Assembly (NCBI GenBank): GCA_039105265.1
Contig: JAPFFF010000001.1
Location: 8,184,001 to 8,248,000 of the forward strand
Length of the DNA: 64,000 nt
Direction of reading: 5' to 3'
Source: Tritrichomonas musculus
Taxonomy: Eukaryota > Parabasalia > Tritrichomonadida > Tritrichomonadidae
A program made the translations under genes and the position numbers. Shown here piece after piece: positions 11,779 through 22,068 of this stretch; the first letter of the stretch is position 1, and each line of letters opens with the position of its first letter. The notes below the pieces were generated by a model. The model made no database searches and had not been told where the DNA came from. It worked only from the letters and a program-made list of their open reading frames with translations.

Positions 11779-12035
11779 TAATATTTCTTTTGTTTACTAT
11801 AAAAAAGGAATAAAATGTCTAAAAAGAAAACATTTTATTTTTTTATATACTTCTGAAAGGCAGAAGAATCAGGGTCTATTAAAATCGGCACGAAAAAAGT
11901 TAGCATACCGAAAACTTTTTGAAAGGGTGCGACCAAATAAGTGTATCCACTTTTTGAGAGTACAAATAAAACGGTTTAAAAGGTGAATTATTTAACGTTT
12001 GAGTTTTATTTTAAAAAAGCGCCACAATTTAATTT

Positions 12036-12345
12036 TCCACGAGATCGTTTGACTGCTCCACGGTTGATTCGAACACAACCAATCATGAAAGCAATAGCCG
12101 ATAAACGGTATTGGAGTAGTCAAAAGCTCTGGAACATTGCAATTACAGATATCATTTCCACGAGATCGTTTGACTGCTCCACGGTTGATTCGAACACAAC
12201 CAATCATGAAAGCAATAGCCGATAAACGGTATTGGAGTAGTCAAAAGCTCTGGAACATTGCAATTGCAGATATCATTTCCACGAGATCGTTTGACTGCTC
12301 CACGGTTGATTCGAACACAACCAATCATGAAAGCAATAACCGATA
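12036..12345. repeat. Left 121-bp tandem repeats of the deleted MULE
   Basis: Copies begin at about 12036, 12157 and 12278 (each starting TTCCACGAGATCGTTTGACT), the last incomplete. Single-base variants such as ATTACAGAT/ATTGCAGAT separate copies. They are the inverted counterparts of the right array. Confidence 0.9.
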
Positions 12346-12484
12346 ATCTGTATCGGGGCAGTGTTCTAGAGCTTTTGACAAATTTATAAAATGATATCAA
12401 ATTAGAAAATTTACTAACTTAAAATAAACTAAATAAAATATCTTTTTTAATTATATTTTCATTAAAAACTTATCAAAAAGAAAT

Positions 12485-12955
12485 TCAAACGACAATTTCT
12501 TTTTTACCTTCTAATATTTTGAACCATAGTCGAACTTGAAATAATGCCAAGTATTCATCTTCATTTGTTCTTTTAATCTCAACTATATATATTTTCGTCA
12601 AGTAGTAGTTCACTTTGAAGATCGAGTGCAATTACAGTTAAGTTCAGTTTATATTTTTTTAAAACCCTAGATAATTGATGTTCTGTATGGTTTATTATTC
12701 TTTCTAATGATCCTTGACTGATATATTCATCAATTGAAATATTTATTGGAGAATTATTATTATTATCTTCATCAGTATTTGAATTTTTCTTCTTTCTTTT
12801 TCTGAATGTTAAATTTGTCTCAATGTCATAAATTTTTAAGTCATGTTTTTGAAAAGAAAAATTGAAATCAAGTTTTTTCTTCGAAGCGTAATTTGTAAAG
12901 TTACATTAGAAGAAGACCCTAAATGTAACTTAATTTGCCCTTCTTGATTAAACAT
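12485..12955 (-). pseudogene. Collapsed MULE transposase (N-terminus joined to C-terminus)
   Basis: From an ATG at 12955 the minus strand encodes about 25 residues (beginning MFNQEGQIKLHLGSS) that align with the first residues of the intact MULE transposase at 18360 (MFDENGQFRLRLGTS). It then passes, out of frame, into a segment matching the last ~150 residues of that protein: a shared INHTEHQL versus ITHTQYQL block, and an ending LALFQVRLWFKILEGKK versus WALFQIRLWKKILNGKK. At least one more frameshift lies before that ending. The DDE core and the SWIM finger are deleted, so it cannot transpose by itself. It confirms both the start codon of the intact gene and the family of this element. Confidence 0.85.
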
Positions 12956-13109
12956 TTTTTAATTAAAAAAAAAAGGCGATTCAAAAATTTGAATTAATAG
13001 GTCAATATTTAAATAAAAGCTTTTATTTTTGTTTATTTAAAAAAGAAGAAAAAAATAAATTTTCATTATATTAAATGCTAAAAAGAGTTTTAATTTTGAA
13101 AAGATAGTT

Positions 13110-14372
13110 TAATTGATTGATTGTGTTCGAATCAACCGTGGAGCAGTCAAACGATCTCGTGGAAATGATATCTGCAATTGCAATGTTCCAGAGCTTTTGA
13201 CTACTCCAATACCGTTTATCGGCTATTGCTTTCATGATTGGTTGTGTTCGAATCAACCGTGGAGCAGTCAAACGATCTCGTGGAAATGATATCTGCAATT
13301 GCAATGTTCCAGAGCTTTTGACTACTCCAATACCGTTTATCGGCTATTGCTTTCATGATTGGTTGTGTTCGAATCAACCGTGGAGCAGTCAAACGATCTC
13401 GTGGAAATGATATCTGCAATTGCAATGTTCCAGAGCTTTTGACTACTCCAATACCGTTTATCGGCTATTGCTTTCATGATTGGTTGTGTTCGAATCAACC
13501 GTGGAGCAGTCAAACGATCTCGTGGAAATGATATCTGTAATTGCAATGTTCCAGAGCTTTTGACTACTCCAATACCGTTTATCGGCTATTGCTTTCATGA
13601 TTGGTTGTGTTCGAATCAACCGTGGAGCAGTCAAACGATCTCGTGGAAATGATATCTGTAATTGCAATGTTCCAGAGCTTTTGACTACTCCAATACCGTT
13701 TATCGGCTATTGCTTTCATGATTGGTTGTGTTCGAATCAACCGTGGAGCAGTCAAACGATCTCGTGGAAATGATATCTGCAATTGCAATGTTCCAGAGCT
13801 TTTGACTACTCCAATACCGTTTATCGGCTATTGCTTTCATGATTGGTTGTGTTCGAATCAACCGTGGAGCAGTCAAACGATCTCGTGGAAATGATATCTG
13901 TAATTGCAATGTTCCAGAGCTTTTGACTACTCCAATACCGTTTATCGGCTATTGCTTTCATGATTGGTTGTGTTCGAATCAACCGTGGAGCAGTCAAACG
14001 ATCTCGTGGAAATGATATCTGTAATTGCAATGTTCCAGAGCTTTTGACTACTCCAATACCGTTTATCGGCTATTGCTTTCATGATTGGTTGTGTTCGAAT
14101 CAACCGTGGAGCAGTCAAACGATCTCGTGGAAATGATATCTGCAATTGCAATGTTCCAGAGCTTTTGACTACTCCAATACCGTTTATCGGCTATTGCTTT
14201 CATGATTGGTTGTGTTCGAATCAACCGTGGAGCAGTCAAACGATCTCGTGGAAATGATATCTGCAATTGCAATGTTCCAGAGCTTTTGACTACTCCAATA
14301 CCGTTTATCGGCTATTGCTTTCATGATTGGTTGTGTTCGAATCAACCGTGGAGCAGTCAAACGATCTCGTGG
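13110..14372. repeat. Right 121-bp tandem array of the deleted MULE
   Basis: About ten near-identical 121-bp units in inverted orientation to the left array. Adjacent copies differ by a C/T at one site (ATCTGCAATTG versus ATCTGTAATTG), so they are recent expansions. All short open frames in the array are repeat artefacts. Confidence 0.9.
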
Positions 14373-15157
14373 AAAATTAAATTGTGGCGCTTTTTTAAAA
14401 TAAAACTCAAACGTTAAATAATTCACCTTTTAAACCGTTTTATTTGTACTCTCAAAAAGTTCATACGAACGATCAAATATCTTTCTCAAAAAGTGGATAC
14501 ACTTATTTGGTCGCACCCTTTCAAAAAGTTTTCGGTATGCTAACTTTTTTCGTGCCGATTTTAATAGACCCTGATTCTCGTGCCCTTCTGAAAATTAAAA
14601 ATACCTTTTATTTTAACTTTTTAGAGAAATCTATTAATTATTTTATATTGTTTCCAGATCATTCTTGATATATGACATAGATAATATCATAAAATAATAG
14701 AAATATGTATTTTAATTCATTTGAACTTGTGATATTGCATATCATGTAATAAAAAAAAAGTTGATGAATATTAGTTCAAAACTTAATTTAACAACTGCAT
14801 CCTATCATATATGTGTTATATAAATATATATTATGAAATTGCTGAATAATTCTTAAAATTCGAAGAAAAAAAGAACTTTTTTAAAGTCAAAAAAAAAGTG
14901 GCCCACCTATATAAAAATGGCTCAGGAATCGGATCATAGAAAAAGCAAACTTTTTTGTTGGTGATATGATGGAACTTTTTGAATACAAATGACCGTTAAG
15001 ATCATCTATTTTTTGAGAGCATTATGATCGTTCTTCGCGAAGTTTTTGAGGTCAATTAAAAAAACGTTTTAAAGGTCAATTTGTCATCGTTTTTCTTTAT
15101 TAAAAAGGCGGTTTTTTTTCCATTATTTTTTTTTACATGGCGGTCATTTGTATAGGG

Positions 15158-16000
15158 CTTCTCCCCACCGCAGTTGGTTTGATTCCAGCCTTCTACATCT
15201 TTAGTGGAAGCTAGACAGGGCGGTGGCTGAAAATGTTCCATCTTATTCCGCCATTATTACAACCGATGTTCCAATGGTCTTTTTGATGGACTTCTCCCAC
15301 CGCAGTTGGTTTGATTCCAGCCTTCTACATCTTTAGTGGAAGCTAGACAGGGCGGTGGCTGAAAATGTTCCATCTTATTCCGCCATTATTACAACCGATG
15401 TTCCAATGGTCTTTTTGATGGACTTCTCCCACCGCAGTTGGTTTGATTCCAGCCTTCTACATCTTTAGTGGAAGCTAGACAGGGCGGTGGCTGAAAATGT
15501 TCCATCTTATTCCGCCATTATTACAACCGATGTTCCAATGGTCTTTTTGATGGACTTCTCCCACCGCAGTTGGTTTGATTCCAGCCTTCTACATCTTTAG
15601 TGGAAGCTAGACAGGGCGGTGGCTGAAAATGTTCCATCTTATTCCGCCATTATTACAACCGATGTTCCAATGGTCTTTTTGATGGACTTCTCCCACCGCA
15701 GTTGGTTTGATTCCAGCCTTCTACATCTTTAGTGGAAGCTAGACAGGGCGGTGGCTGAAAATGTTCCATCTTATTCCGCCATTATTACAACCGATGTTCC
15801 AATGGTCTTTTTGATGGACTTCTCCCACCGCAGTTGGTTTGATTCCAGCCTTCTACATCTTTAGTGGAAGCTAGACAGGGCGGTGGCTGAAAATGTTCCA
15901 TCTTATTCCGCCATTATTACAACCGATGTTCCAATGGTCTTTTTGATGGACTTCTCCCACCGCAGTTGGTTTGATTCCAGCCTTCTACATCTTTAGTAGA
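15158..16000. repeat. 132-bp tandem array in the left terminal repeat of the MULE
   Basis: Units start CTTCTCCCACCGCAGTTGG at 15291, 15423, 15555, 15687, 15819 and 15951; the outermost at 15158 is slightly different (CCCC) and the innermost is partial. Copies are essentially identical. The counterpart in the right repeat is at about 18623-18940 with two full units and a partial. Confidence 0.9.
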
Positions 16001-16302
16001 AGAAAGATTTGACAAAAACTAAGAAATCTAATTCAAATCGTGTTGATGCAGATTCAGCAAAAATTAACATTTACAAATCAACAATTATTGCAAAAATATT
16101 GGAATTACTGATTTCATTTATATGATTAAAACTTTCGAAACATGCTTATTTCATGCATTTTTTTCAATATTTTTTCTTTTTTTTTTTTGAAAGGTTTATT
16201 TTTTTATTCTTCTGAAATATTCTAAACAATTCAATTATTTTTAAAATAAAAAAATAAAATTTTATTGATAAATATATAATTTTTTTATTAAAAACCCTTC
16301 AA

Positions 16303-18360
16303 TTAAACATGAAAATGCTTTTTACCATTTAAAATTTTCTTCCATAATCTTATTTGGAATAAAGCCCAAAACAATGGTGAATTTTGCTCATGAATTTTCG
16401 CTAATTTCTGATTATTCATCATTTCATCGATCAATTTTACGCCTGCAATTGTTAAATTTATTTGATCTTTCTTAATTACATCGTTTAATTGGTATTGAGT
16501 ATGTGTAATAATATAATCAATTGGGTTTTCTTCAATATTATAATCAGGTAATGATTGAGATGATAATGAACCTGTGTCTCCACTATTTCCATTGTCATTA
16601 TTTTGCTTTTTAAATAATAATTTTGTGTCAATGTCATATTCTTCAATAGGAATTGAATTCAAATCAAGTTCTGGAAAATTGATACAATTAATTCCAACAG
16701 TTTCTAAGAGAATTGTTTCGTCAAATTCTGGATTGAGAATTTCGTGAATACAAGGAACATCGATTCCAAACATCATTGTATAAAAATATTTTTTGCAGCA
16801 ATTACATTTTTTAACTGAATACTTATCTATATCATTGTTGATTGAAACCGAATTTTGTGCCTTTGCTCTGATTCGATTTAAATAATTCTTTATATTTTCA
16901 ATAACAGATTTGTTTACATTACAAGTTCGATCTAATATATATTTGCATGTTATTGCTAATCTTAGTGTTAGTCCTTTTGAGCCTTTGGTTAACTGGTTCA
17001 AATGCATATGAAAAGATTCAATATTATTTGTAGTTGTAGGAATTCTATTATCAATCCTCTTATAAATAGGTGAATATGATTCATTAATTTGTACTTTATT
17101 TCCTTCAACATCTTTCCCCAAAACTTGGCTGACCTTATCAAATCTAGTTGTATCGCTTGATGTATTTCTTTCTTTATATAAATTCTCAAACAAATAACAC
17201 ATTCTTTCATAATTATTTTTCCATTCATCTTCAGAATACGTGTATAAAAGATCTGATAAAAAAAAACCTAGAAGTGAATTCGCACCAATCGTACGAATCA
17301 AATGTACAAAACAATGGTATAAATCAATAGGATAAGTTTTCTTTAGTTTTTCAAATGAAGCATGCTCATCTGTAAGATATTTTTTTTTAAAAAATATTTG
17401 TAAATATGAGAAACTTTCATTAGGTTTTTGCTCATCTAATTTTTTTAATGACTCAAAGAAGATGCTGTAAAGTGAGGCTGATTCCGATAGTGACACCAAT
17501 ATACCAATTGGAATACCTGTATTTCGGTAAATTAAATGTGGAACACAAATAACATAAGGATCTAAAGCTTCAAATGTTGCGTCCAGTTCAACTGTTGTTA
17601 TTAAGTCAAATTGATCAGAATTAATTATGAAATCTAGATAAGGAGAAAACCATGAAAAAATCTGAAATGGATAATCATCCAAACTTATATCTTCATTGTT
17701 GTGAAATCGAAAGAATTGTCCACCAAATGTTTGAATAATTCCATTTATAGTATTATCAGGATTAATGATTTTGTTTTTTGTTCTGGCAATTGTTTTGGGA
17801 TTAAATGGTGCAACAGCATAAAACAGAGTTGGTGTTAATGGATTTTGCTTTGTTCTATCAACTGAGGAGTTATTATAAAAGTCTGAAATTTCTGAAATTC
17901 CAGAATTTCTGAGAAAGTTTAAAGAGGACTTTGCATTTAGGTCAGTTAATATCTGATTTGCGTAAATGTATACATTTCTACTGTTGATATTTAACTTAAC
18001 ATTTTCTTTATTAAATTTGAGACCACATGTATTTCTTATTTGAATAACAAAGTAATTACCGCTAACTTGAAATCTAAATATAAAAACAATTGTATGATTA
18101 TATGATATTTCAATATAATGAGTAAATCTTTGTCCAGTAATAGTAATTCCCGATACCTTTGTTTGTGTAAAATGAAAAAACTTGTCAGATAACGTACTTA
18201 AAAAAGCAAGGGCTGTAAAATGATCTAATAATGGTTCTTTATTATTAAATGGATCTTTTGTTAAAAAAACTGCTCTATTTCTTTCTTGTAAAATATTTGT
18301 CGTAAATATATTTTTTGATGTTCCTAGCCGAAGTCTAAATTGTCCATTTTCATCAAACAT
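16303..18360 (-). CDS. Mutator-like transposase with SWIM zinc finger
   Basis: A 685-residue protein counted from the ATG at 18360; the frame runs 13 codons further up without an ATG, and the deleted relative at 12955 starts at the same place. The MULE catalytic signature is readable: D259 in VELDATFEA, D330 in LTDEHASFEKL, then C349-F-V-H352 in YHCFVHLIR, and E447 in TNNIESFHMHLN. A SWIM-type finger CxC...CxH follows (C518, C520, C536, H538). Family knowledge: such enzymes bind long terminal repeats and generate 9-bp duplications, exactly what is seen around this element. The frame has no stops, so activity is possible. The C-terminal ~140 residues are acidic then basic, with no assigned domain. 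Confidence 0.92.
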   Translation of the reverse strand: MFDENGQFRLRLGTSKNIFTTNILQERNRAVFLTKDPFNNKEPLLDHFTALAFLSTLSDKFFHFTQTKVSGITITGQRFTHYIEISYNHTIVFIFRFQVSGNYFVIQIRNTCGLKFNKENVKLNINSRNVYIYANQILTDLNAKSSLNFLRNSGISEISDFYNNSSVDRTKQNPLTPTLFYAVAPFNPKTIARTKNKIINPDNTINGIIQTFGGQFFRFHNNEDISLDDYPFQIFSWFSPYLDFIINSDQFDLITTVELDATFEALDPYVICVPHLIYRNTGIPIGILVSLSESASLYSIFFESLKKLDEQKPNESFSYLQIFFKKKYLTDEHASFEKLKKTYPIDLYHCFVHLIRTIGANSLLGFFLSDLLYTYSEDEWKNNYERMCYLFENLYKERNTSSDTTRFDKVSQVLGKDVEGNKVQINESYSPIYKRIDNRIPTTTNNIESFHMHLNQLTKGSKGLTLRLAITCKYILDRTCNVNKSVIENIKNYLNRIRAKAQNSVSINNDIDKYSVKKCNCCKKYFYTMMFGIDVPCIHEILNPEFDETILLETVGINCINFPELDLNSIPIEEYDIDTKLLFKKQNNDNGNSGDTGSLSSQSLPDYNIEENPIDYIITHTQYQLNDVIKKDQINLTIAGVKLIDEMMNNQKLAKIHEQNSPLFWALFQIRLWKKILNGKKHFHV

Positions 18361-18405
18361 TGTGATATTTCCTAAAAAAAAAAATATATGAGTTCTCACA
18401 AAATT

Positions 18406-19177
18406 GAGAAGAATAAAAAAATAAACCTTTCAAAAAAAAAAAAGAAAAAATATTGAAAAAAATGCATGAAATAAGCATGTTTCGAAAGTTTTAATCATAT
18501 AAATGAAATCAGTAATTCCAATATTTTTGCAATAATTGTTGATTTGTAAATGTTAATTTTTGCTGAATCTGCATCAACACGATTTGAATTAGATTTCTTA
18601 GTTTTTGTCAAATCTTTCTTCTACTAAAGATGTAGAAGGCTGGAATCAAACCAACTGCGGTGGGAGAAGTCCATCAAAAAGACCATTGGAACATCGGTTG
18701 TAATAATGGCGGAATAAGATGGAACATTTTCAGCCACCGCCCTGTCTAGCTTCCACTAAAGATGTAGAAGGCTGGAATCAAACCAACTGCGGTGGGAGAA
18801 GTCCATCAAAAAGACCATTGGAACATCGGTTGTAATAATGGCGGAATAAGATGGAACATTTTCAGCCACCGCCCTGTCTAGCTTCCACTAAAGATGTAGA
18901 AGGCTGGAATCAAACCAACTGCGGTGGGGAGAAGCCCTATATATACAAATGACCGCCATGTAAAAAAAAATAATGGAAAAAAAACCGCCTTTTTAATAAA
19001 GAAAAACGATGACAAATTGACCTTTAAAACGTTTTTTTAATTGACCTCAAAAACTTCGCGAAGAACGATCATAATGCTCTCAAAAAATAGATGATCTTAA
19101 CGGTCATTTGTATTCAAAAAGTTCCATCATATCACCAACAAAAAAGTTTGCTTTTTCTTATACCCGATTCCTGAGCC
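18406..19177. repeat. Right terminal inverted repeat of the MULE
   Basis: Reverse complement of the left arm with about 2.3 of the 132-bp units (18623-18940). Contains the leader of the transposase gene and a GGAACTTTTTGAATAC block like the CAAAAAGTT motifs in front of host genes. Confidence 0.85.
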
Positions 19178-20231
19178 TATAAAAATTTAGAATAGCGATA
19201 AATTTTTATATAATTTATTCTAATCATTAATTCTTTTGATATCTTTTTATATGTTTTTAAAACATTAAGTGTTATATAAAAATAGTTATTATTATTGAAA
19301 AAAAAATTCATTTTTTAGCTAAAAAAGCAGAAAAATTGAATTTGTTGAATTTTTAAATGATGATTTTAAAAAAATTGGACGTTACAGGAGCCCAATGAAG
19401 AATACAATTTTATTTATATGCATTTACTTTCTAATATATTTGAATTTCATTCCAAATCAAATGTCAGTTTTTTCTAAAAATGAAGATTTAGTTGATTGGT
19501 TTCAAAAATATAAAAAGTCTAATATTTCAATTACTGAAAGATTTCGTCAAAAAGCAAAATATTTTTTGTATAACACATAGTATACCCATTCAAATGACAT
19601 CTATATTTTTTAAATGATACAAATATATAATTAATCGATTTTTATTGAATTTTAATTAAAGTCTTTATTTCAACCATTACATTTTATAATATTAGATATA
19701 AAATATATAAAATATATAAATTATATTTTATAATTATTAAATAAATTATTTATTAAGATAAATATAAAATTATTTAATTTTATTTTTTATTCAATTTAGT
19801 TGGTCGAGCTTTCTAAAAATTTTCTTGTTATTCTGAGAAGATATGCAAGGACTTTTTGCGTAAATATCTCCTTATATAATTTGTTAATTTAATTCTAAAA
19901 TATATTATTATATTATATATTTGATATTCATTAAAATAAATCAATAATAAATAAAATTCCATATGTATATGAAAGAAAAGCATCTAAAATAAAAATTGAC
20001 CTATACGATTATTAATTCGCCTAAAATATATTCATTAAAAAAAGAGATAATATCTTTTTTTCTAAGAGATAAAATTCTAATTATATTTTAAAATTATTTA
20101 TATTATTAGTTCTAAAAATAATTAGTTTAATTTGAATTTAAAATAAAAATTGTTTCATTAAGATCAAATTAAAAAAAACCTTTTTGAAAAATTCAAATAA
20201 AAAATCCTTAATATCTTATTCTACCATTAAA
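19178..20231. other. AT-rich stretch with one short coding-like remnant
   Basis: After the MULE target duplication there is about 1 kb of very AT-rich DNA. One open frame, about 19331-19580 on the plus strand (ATG at 19395, 61 codons), has a hydrophobic stretch followed by a charged tail and remains open for over 20 codons upstream of its ATG. It could be a gene fragment interrupted by the MULE or its predecessor. No family recognised. The rest shows only A/T runs. CTTTTTGAAAAA at about 20180-20191 may be a promoter element of the next gene. Confidence 0.3.
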
Positions 20232-21698
20232 ATGTTTGACTACAAATTAGATGATTCAAAATCATTATATATAGCTCAACTCTCTTTTTTAGCTAAAATA
20301 ACTGATTATGAAGATACCAAAAAAAAGGCATCTTCTTTTAAAGAAAAAGGCGATATCGAAATTATTATTCCATATTTTAAAGAATTCACAATTCAAAATG
20401 TTGTTTCTGATGATTTTTTTACAGCAATTATAAATATTAAGGAGTTTACAACTATGTATTTTTATGAAGAGTTTAACGTTTTCTTATATTACGATGTTTT
20501 CAATACATTATTTTTATTAGCATTTCCTGCTCCAGGAGAAGAACGCGATTTTCTACAATATATTTCTTTAAATATTCTAGTAAATTTAGTTGATTTTCCA
20601 ATTTTACAATATGCAACAAAAATTATTGAAATGGACGTTATCAGACTAATTAGTAAAATTTTAAATTCTCCTTTTGATGAAGTTGTTAATTATGCAATTC
20701 AACTTTTGGTTTCAATTGCACCAATAGATATATCTTATTCACAGGACATTCTTTCTTTCATCAACGTGGATTTTTTAATTCATATAAATCAAAAATTCCA
20801 GAATAATAGTTTAATTAAGCGAAATATCAACTTATTAGTATATCTTCTATCTCGCTGCGATGTAAAAAAAGAAACTAATCAATTTATCGAATTTTTCCGC
20901 ATCAGAATCAATGAAATACATCATCAAATCTCATCTCAGCCAAATAATGAAGAGTTTGACTCAATCATCGGGAACATAATCACTCTTTTTCAAATTTCTC
21001 ATAATTTAATAAAGGATGACCAAATTGCAATATGCTTCAAACAATTTCCAGAATTTATTCAATTATTAAACTATTCATTATCATTTAATTCTGAAAATGA
21101 ATCAAAATATTTTAAAATTTGGGAACCAGCAATTAAAACCATTGATTTTTTGCATTATTTAGATGATGAACTTATTAAAGGTCTTAATTACCAAAAGCTA
21201 ATTCCGTTTTTAATATCAAATGATGAAATTATATCAGAATTAATTACTGAAACTTTCATTAATATTCTAAGATCACAAAAATCAGTTGTTTTATTTGTTG
21301 AAAAATATAATATAATTAATCAACTAATTATTACCCGCTCTCTCGAATTAAATTATCCAACCAATAAAAATGCAATCTCTGCAATTTCGAATGCTATTTT
21401 GCATTCACCCAAATACCTATTACCTACTTTCGTGGAAACAGGATGTCTTGTTCAACTGCTTGATTCATTATATATTGATGATAATTCTATATTATGCCAA
21501 ATTATTAATTGCATTAATATTTTATTGTCAACACATGTTTTAGATGAACAAAAGAATGATATAGCTGAAACAGAATTCATAAAGTATTTCGATTTTTCTT
21601 GTATAAATGATATTCTATCGAACGAAGAAGATGCTGTTAGATTTTCTTTTGAAAATCTAATTAAAAATCACCCAAAATTCTTTTCATCAGAGAATTAA
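20232..21698 (+). CDS. Armadillo/HEAT-like helical repeat protein, unassigned
   Basis: A 488-residue protein counted from the first in-frame ATG (20232); the frame opens 16 codons earlier only with TTG. Residues about 90-470 are successive amphipathic helix pairs with periodic Ile/Leu/Phe and Asn, e.g. LQYISLNILVNLVDFPILQY and NAISAISNAILHSPKYLLPT, the pattern of armadillo repeats in importin-alpha-like adaptors. No nuclear-import binding (IBB) domain and no signal or membrane segment was seen. It ends in TAAA. The specific partner or pathway cannot be told; it is simply a solenoid scaffold upstream of another one (CAND1) on the same strand. Confidence 0.55.
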   Translation: MFDYKLDDSKSLYIAQLSFLAKITDYEDTKKKASSFKEKGDIEIIIPYFKEFTIQNVVSDDFFTAIINIKEFTTMYFYEEFNVFLYYDVFNTLFLLAFPAPGEERDFLQYISLNILVNLVDFPILQYATKIIEMDVIRLISKILNSPFDEVVNYAIQLLVSIAPIDISYSQDILSFINVDFLIHINQKFQNNSLIKRNINLLVYLLSRCDVKKETNQFIEFFRIRINEIHHQISSQPNNEEFDSIIGNIITLFQISHNLIKDDQIAICFKQFPEFIQLLNYSLSFNSENESKYFKIWEPAIKTIDFLHYLDDELIKGLNYQKLIPFLISNDEIISELITETFINILRSQKSVVLFVEKYNIINQLIITRSLELNYPTNKNAISAISNAILHSPKYLLPTFVETGCLVQLLDSLYIDDNSILCQIINCINILLSTHVLDEQKNDIAETEFIKYFDFSCINDILSNEEDAVRFSFENLIKNHPKFFSSEN

Positions 21699-22068
21699 AT
21701 CCAATTGTTGAAATTTTGTTTTATTTTGCTTGAAAGAGTGCAATTGATTTTTTTTTTATTTTTATCATAACAAAGTGGAAGTCCATATTTATTTCAAGCA
21801 TTATATTTAGCTAAAAATATTGGTTAGCATAGAGAAACAATATTTTTTTTTTTGTACTTGGTGTTCAATCGCCATTGAATTCATCATTTTTTGATCTTTT
21901 TACGCATCCACGTGCAAATTAGTATCTTATTGTAGATTTTTTGTATTTAATAAAATATTAAATGTATTATTTCTTGCATTATTATTCAATCTTGCCAAAA
22001 AAAATTTTTATTTGTCATTTTGATATTTTTTAAAAGGCTGTCAAAATTTCAAATTCAGTTCATTTAAA

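Larger units (their letters stand above)
11859..14584. mobile_element. Internally deleted Mutator-like element (MULE)
   Basis: A perfect 9-bp duplication CTTCTGAAA (11850-11858 and 14585-14593) flanks ends GGCAGAAGAATCAGGG and, in reverse complement, GGCACGAGAATCAGGG. A 9-bp duplication with long terminal repeats is the Mutator signature. Each arm contains an outer unique part plus a 121-bp tandem array: about 2.6 copies on the left and about 10 on the right. The right arm also has a ~34-bp extra segment near 14460-14495. Between the arms lies a collapsed transposase gene (12485-12955). Confidence 0.85.
2535..14907. mobile_element. Candidate old 12.4-kb element bounded by short GC-rich inverted repeats
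   Basis: GGTGGGCCAC at 2535-2544, preceded by TATA, and its reverse complement GTGGCCCACC at 14898-14907, followed by TATA, would form a 10-bp terminal inverted repeat with a TA or TATA duplication. All nested elements from 2653 to 14593 lie inside. The motif is itself almost palindromic and the inner flanks do not match, so this is the weakest border call in the stack. Confidence 0.25.
14919..19177. mobile_element. Complete-looking MULE with long repeat-bearing terminal inverted repeats
   Basis: A perfect 9-bp duplication TATAAAAAT (14910-14918 and 19178-19186) flanks ends GGCTCAGGAATCGG / CCGATTCCTGAGCC. The left terminal repeat spans about 14919-16217 and the right about 18406-19177. They match in order except for the number of internal 132-bp tandem units, about 6.3 on the left and 2.3 on the right. 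The intact transposase gene 16303-18360 lies between them, and its 5' leader sits inside the right repeat. It is inserted about 11 bp outside the possible right end of the 12.4-kb structure. Confidence 0.9.

Noticed and set aside
10984-11786. 7-bp duplication AATATTT around the Tc1-like MITE
   Set aside because: AATATTT is present on both sides but is probable by chance in this AT-rich DNA. The CAGTTG tips directly next to TA fit a Tc1/mariner-type TA duplication better.
11983-14426. About fifteen short open frames of 69-82 codons in both strands
   Set aside because: They are the 121-bp tandem unit read repeatedly (121 is not a multiple of 3, so each copy ends at the same stop). No start context, no family; repeat artefacts of MULE terminal arms.
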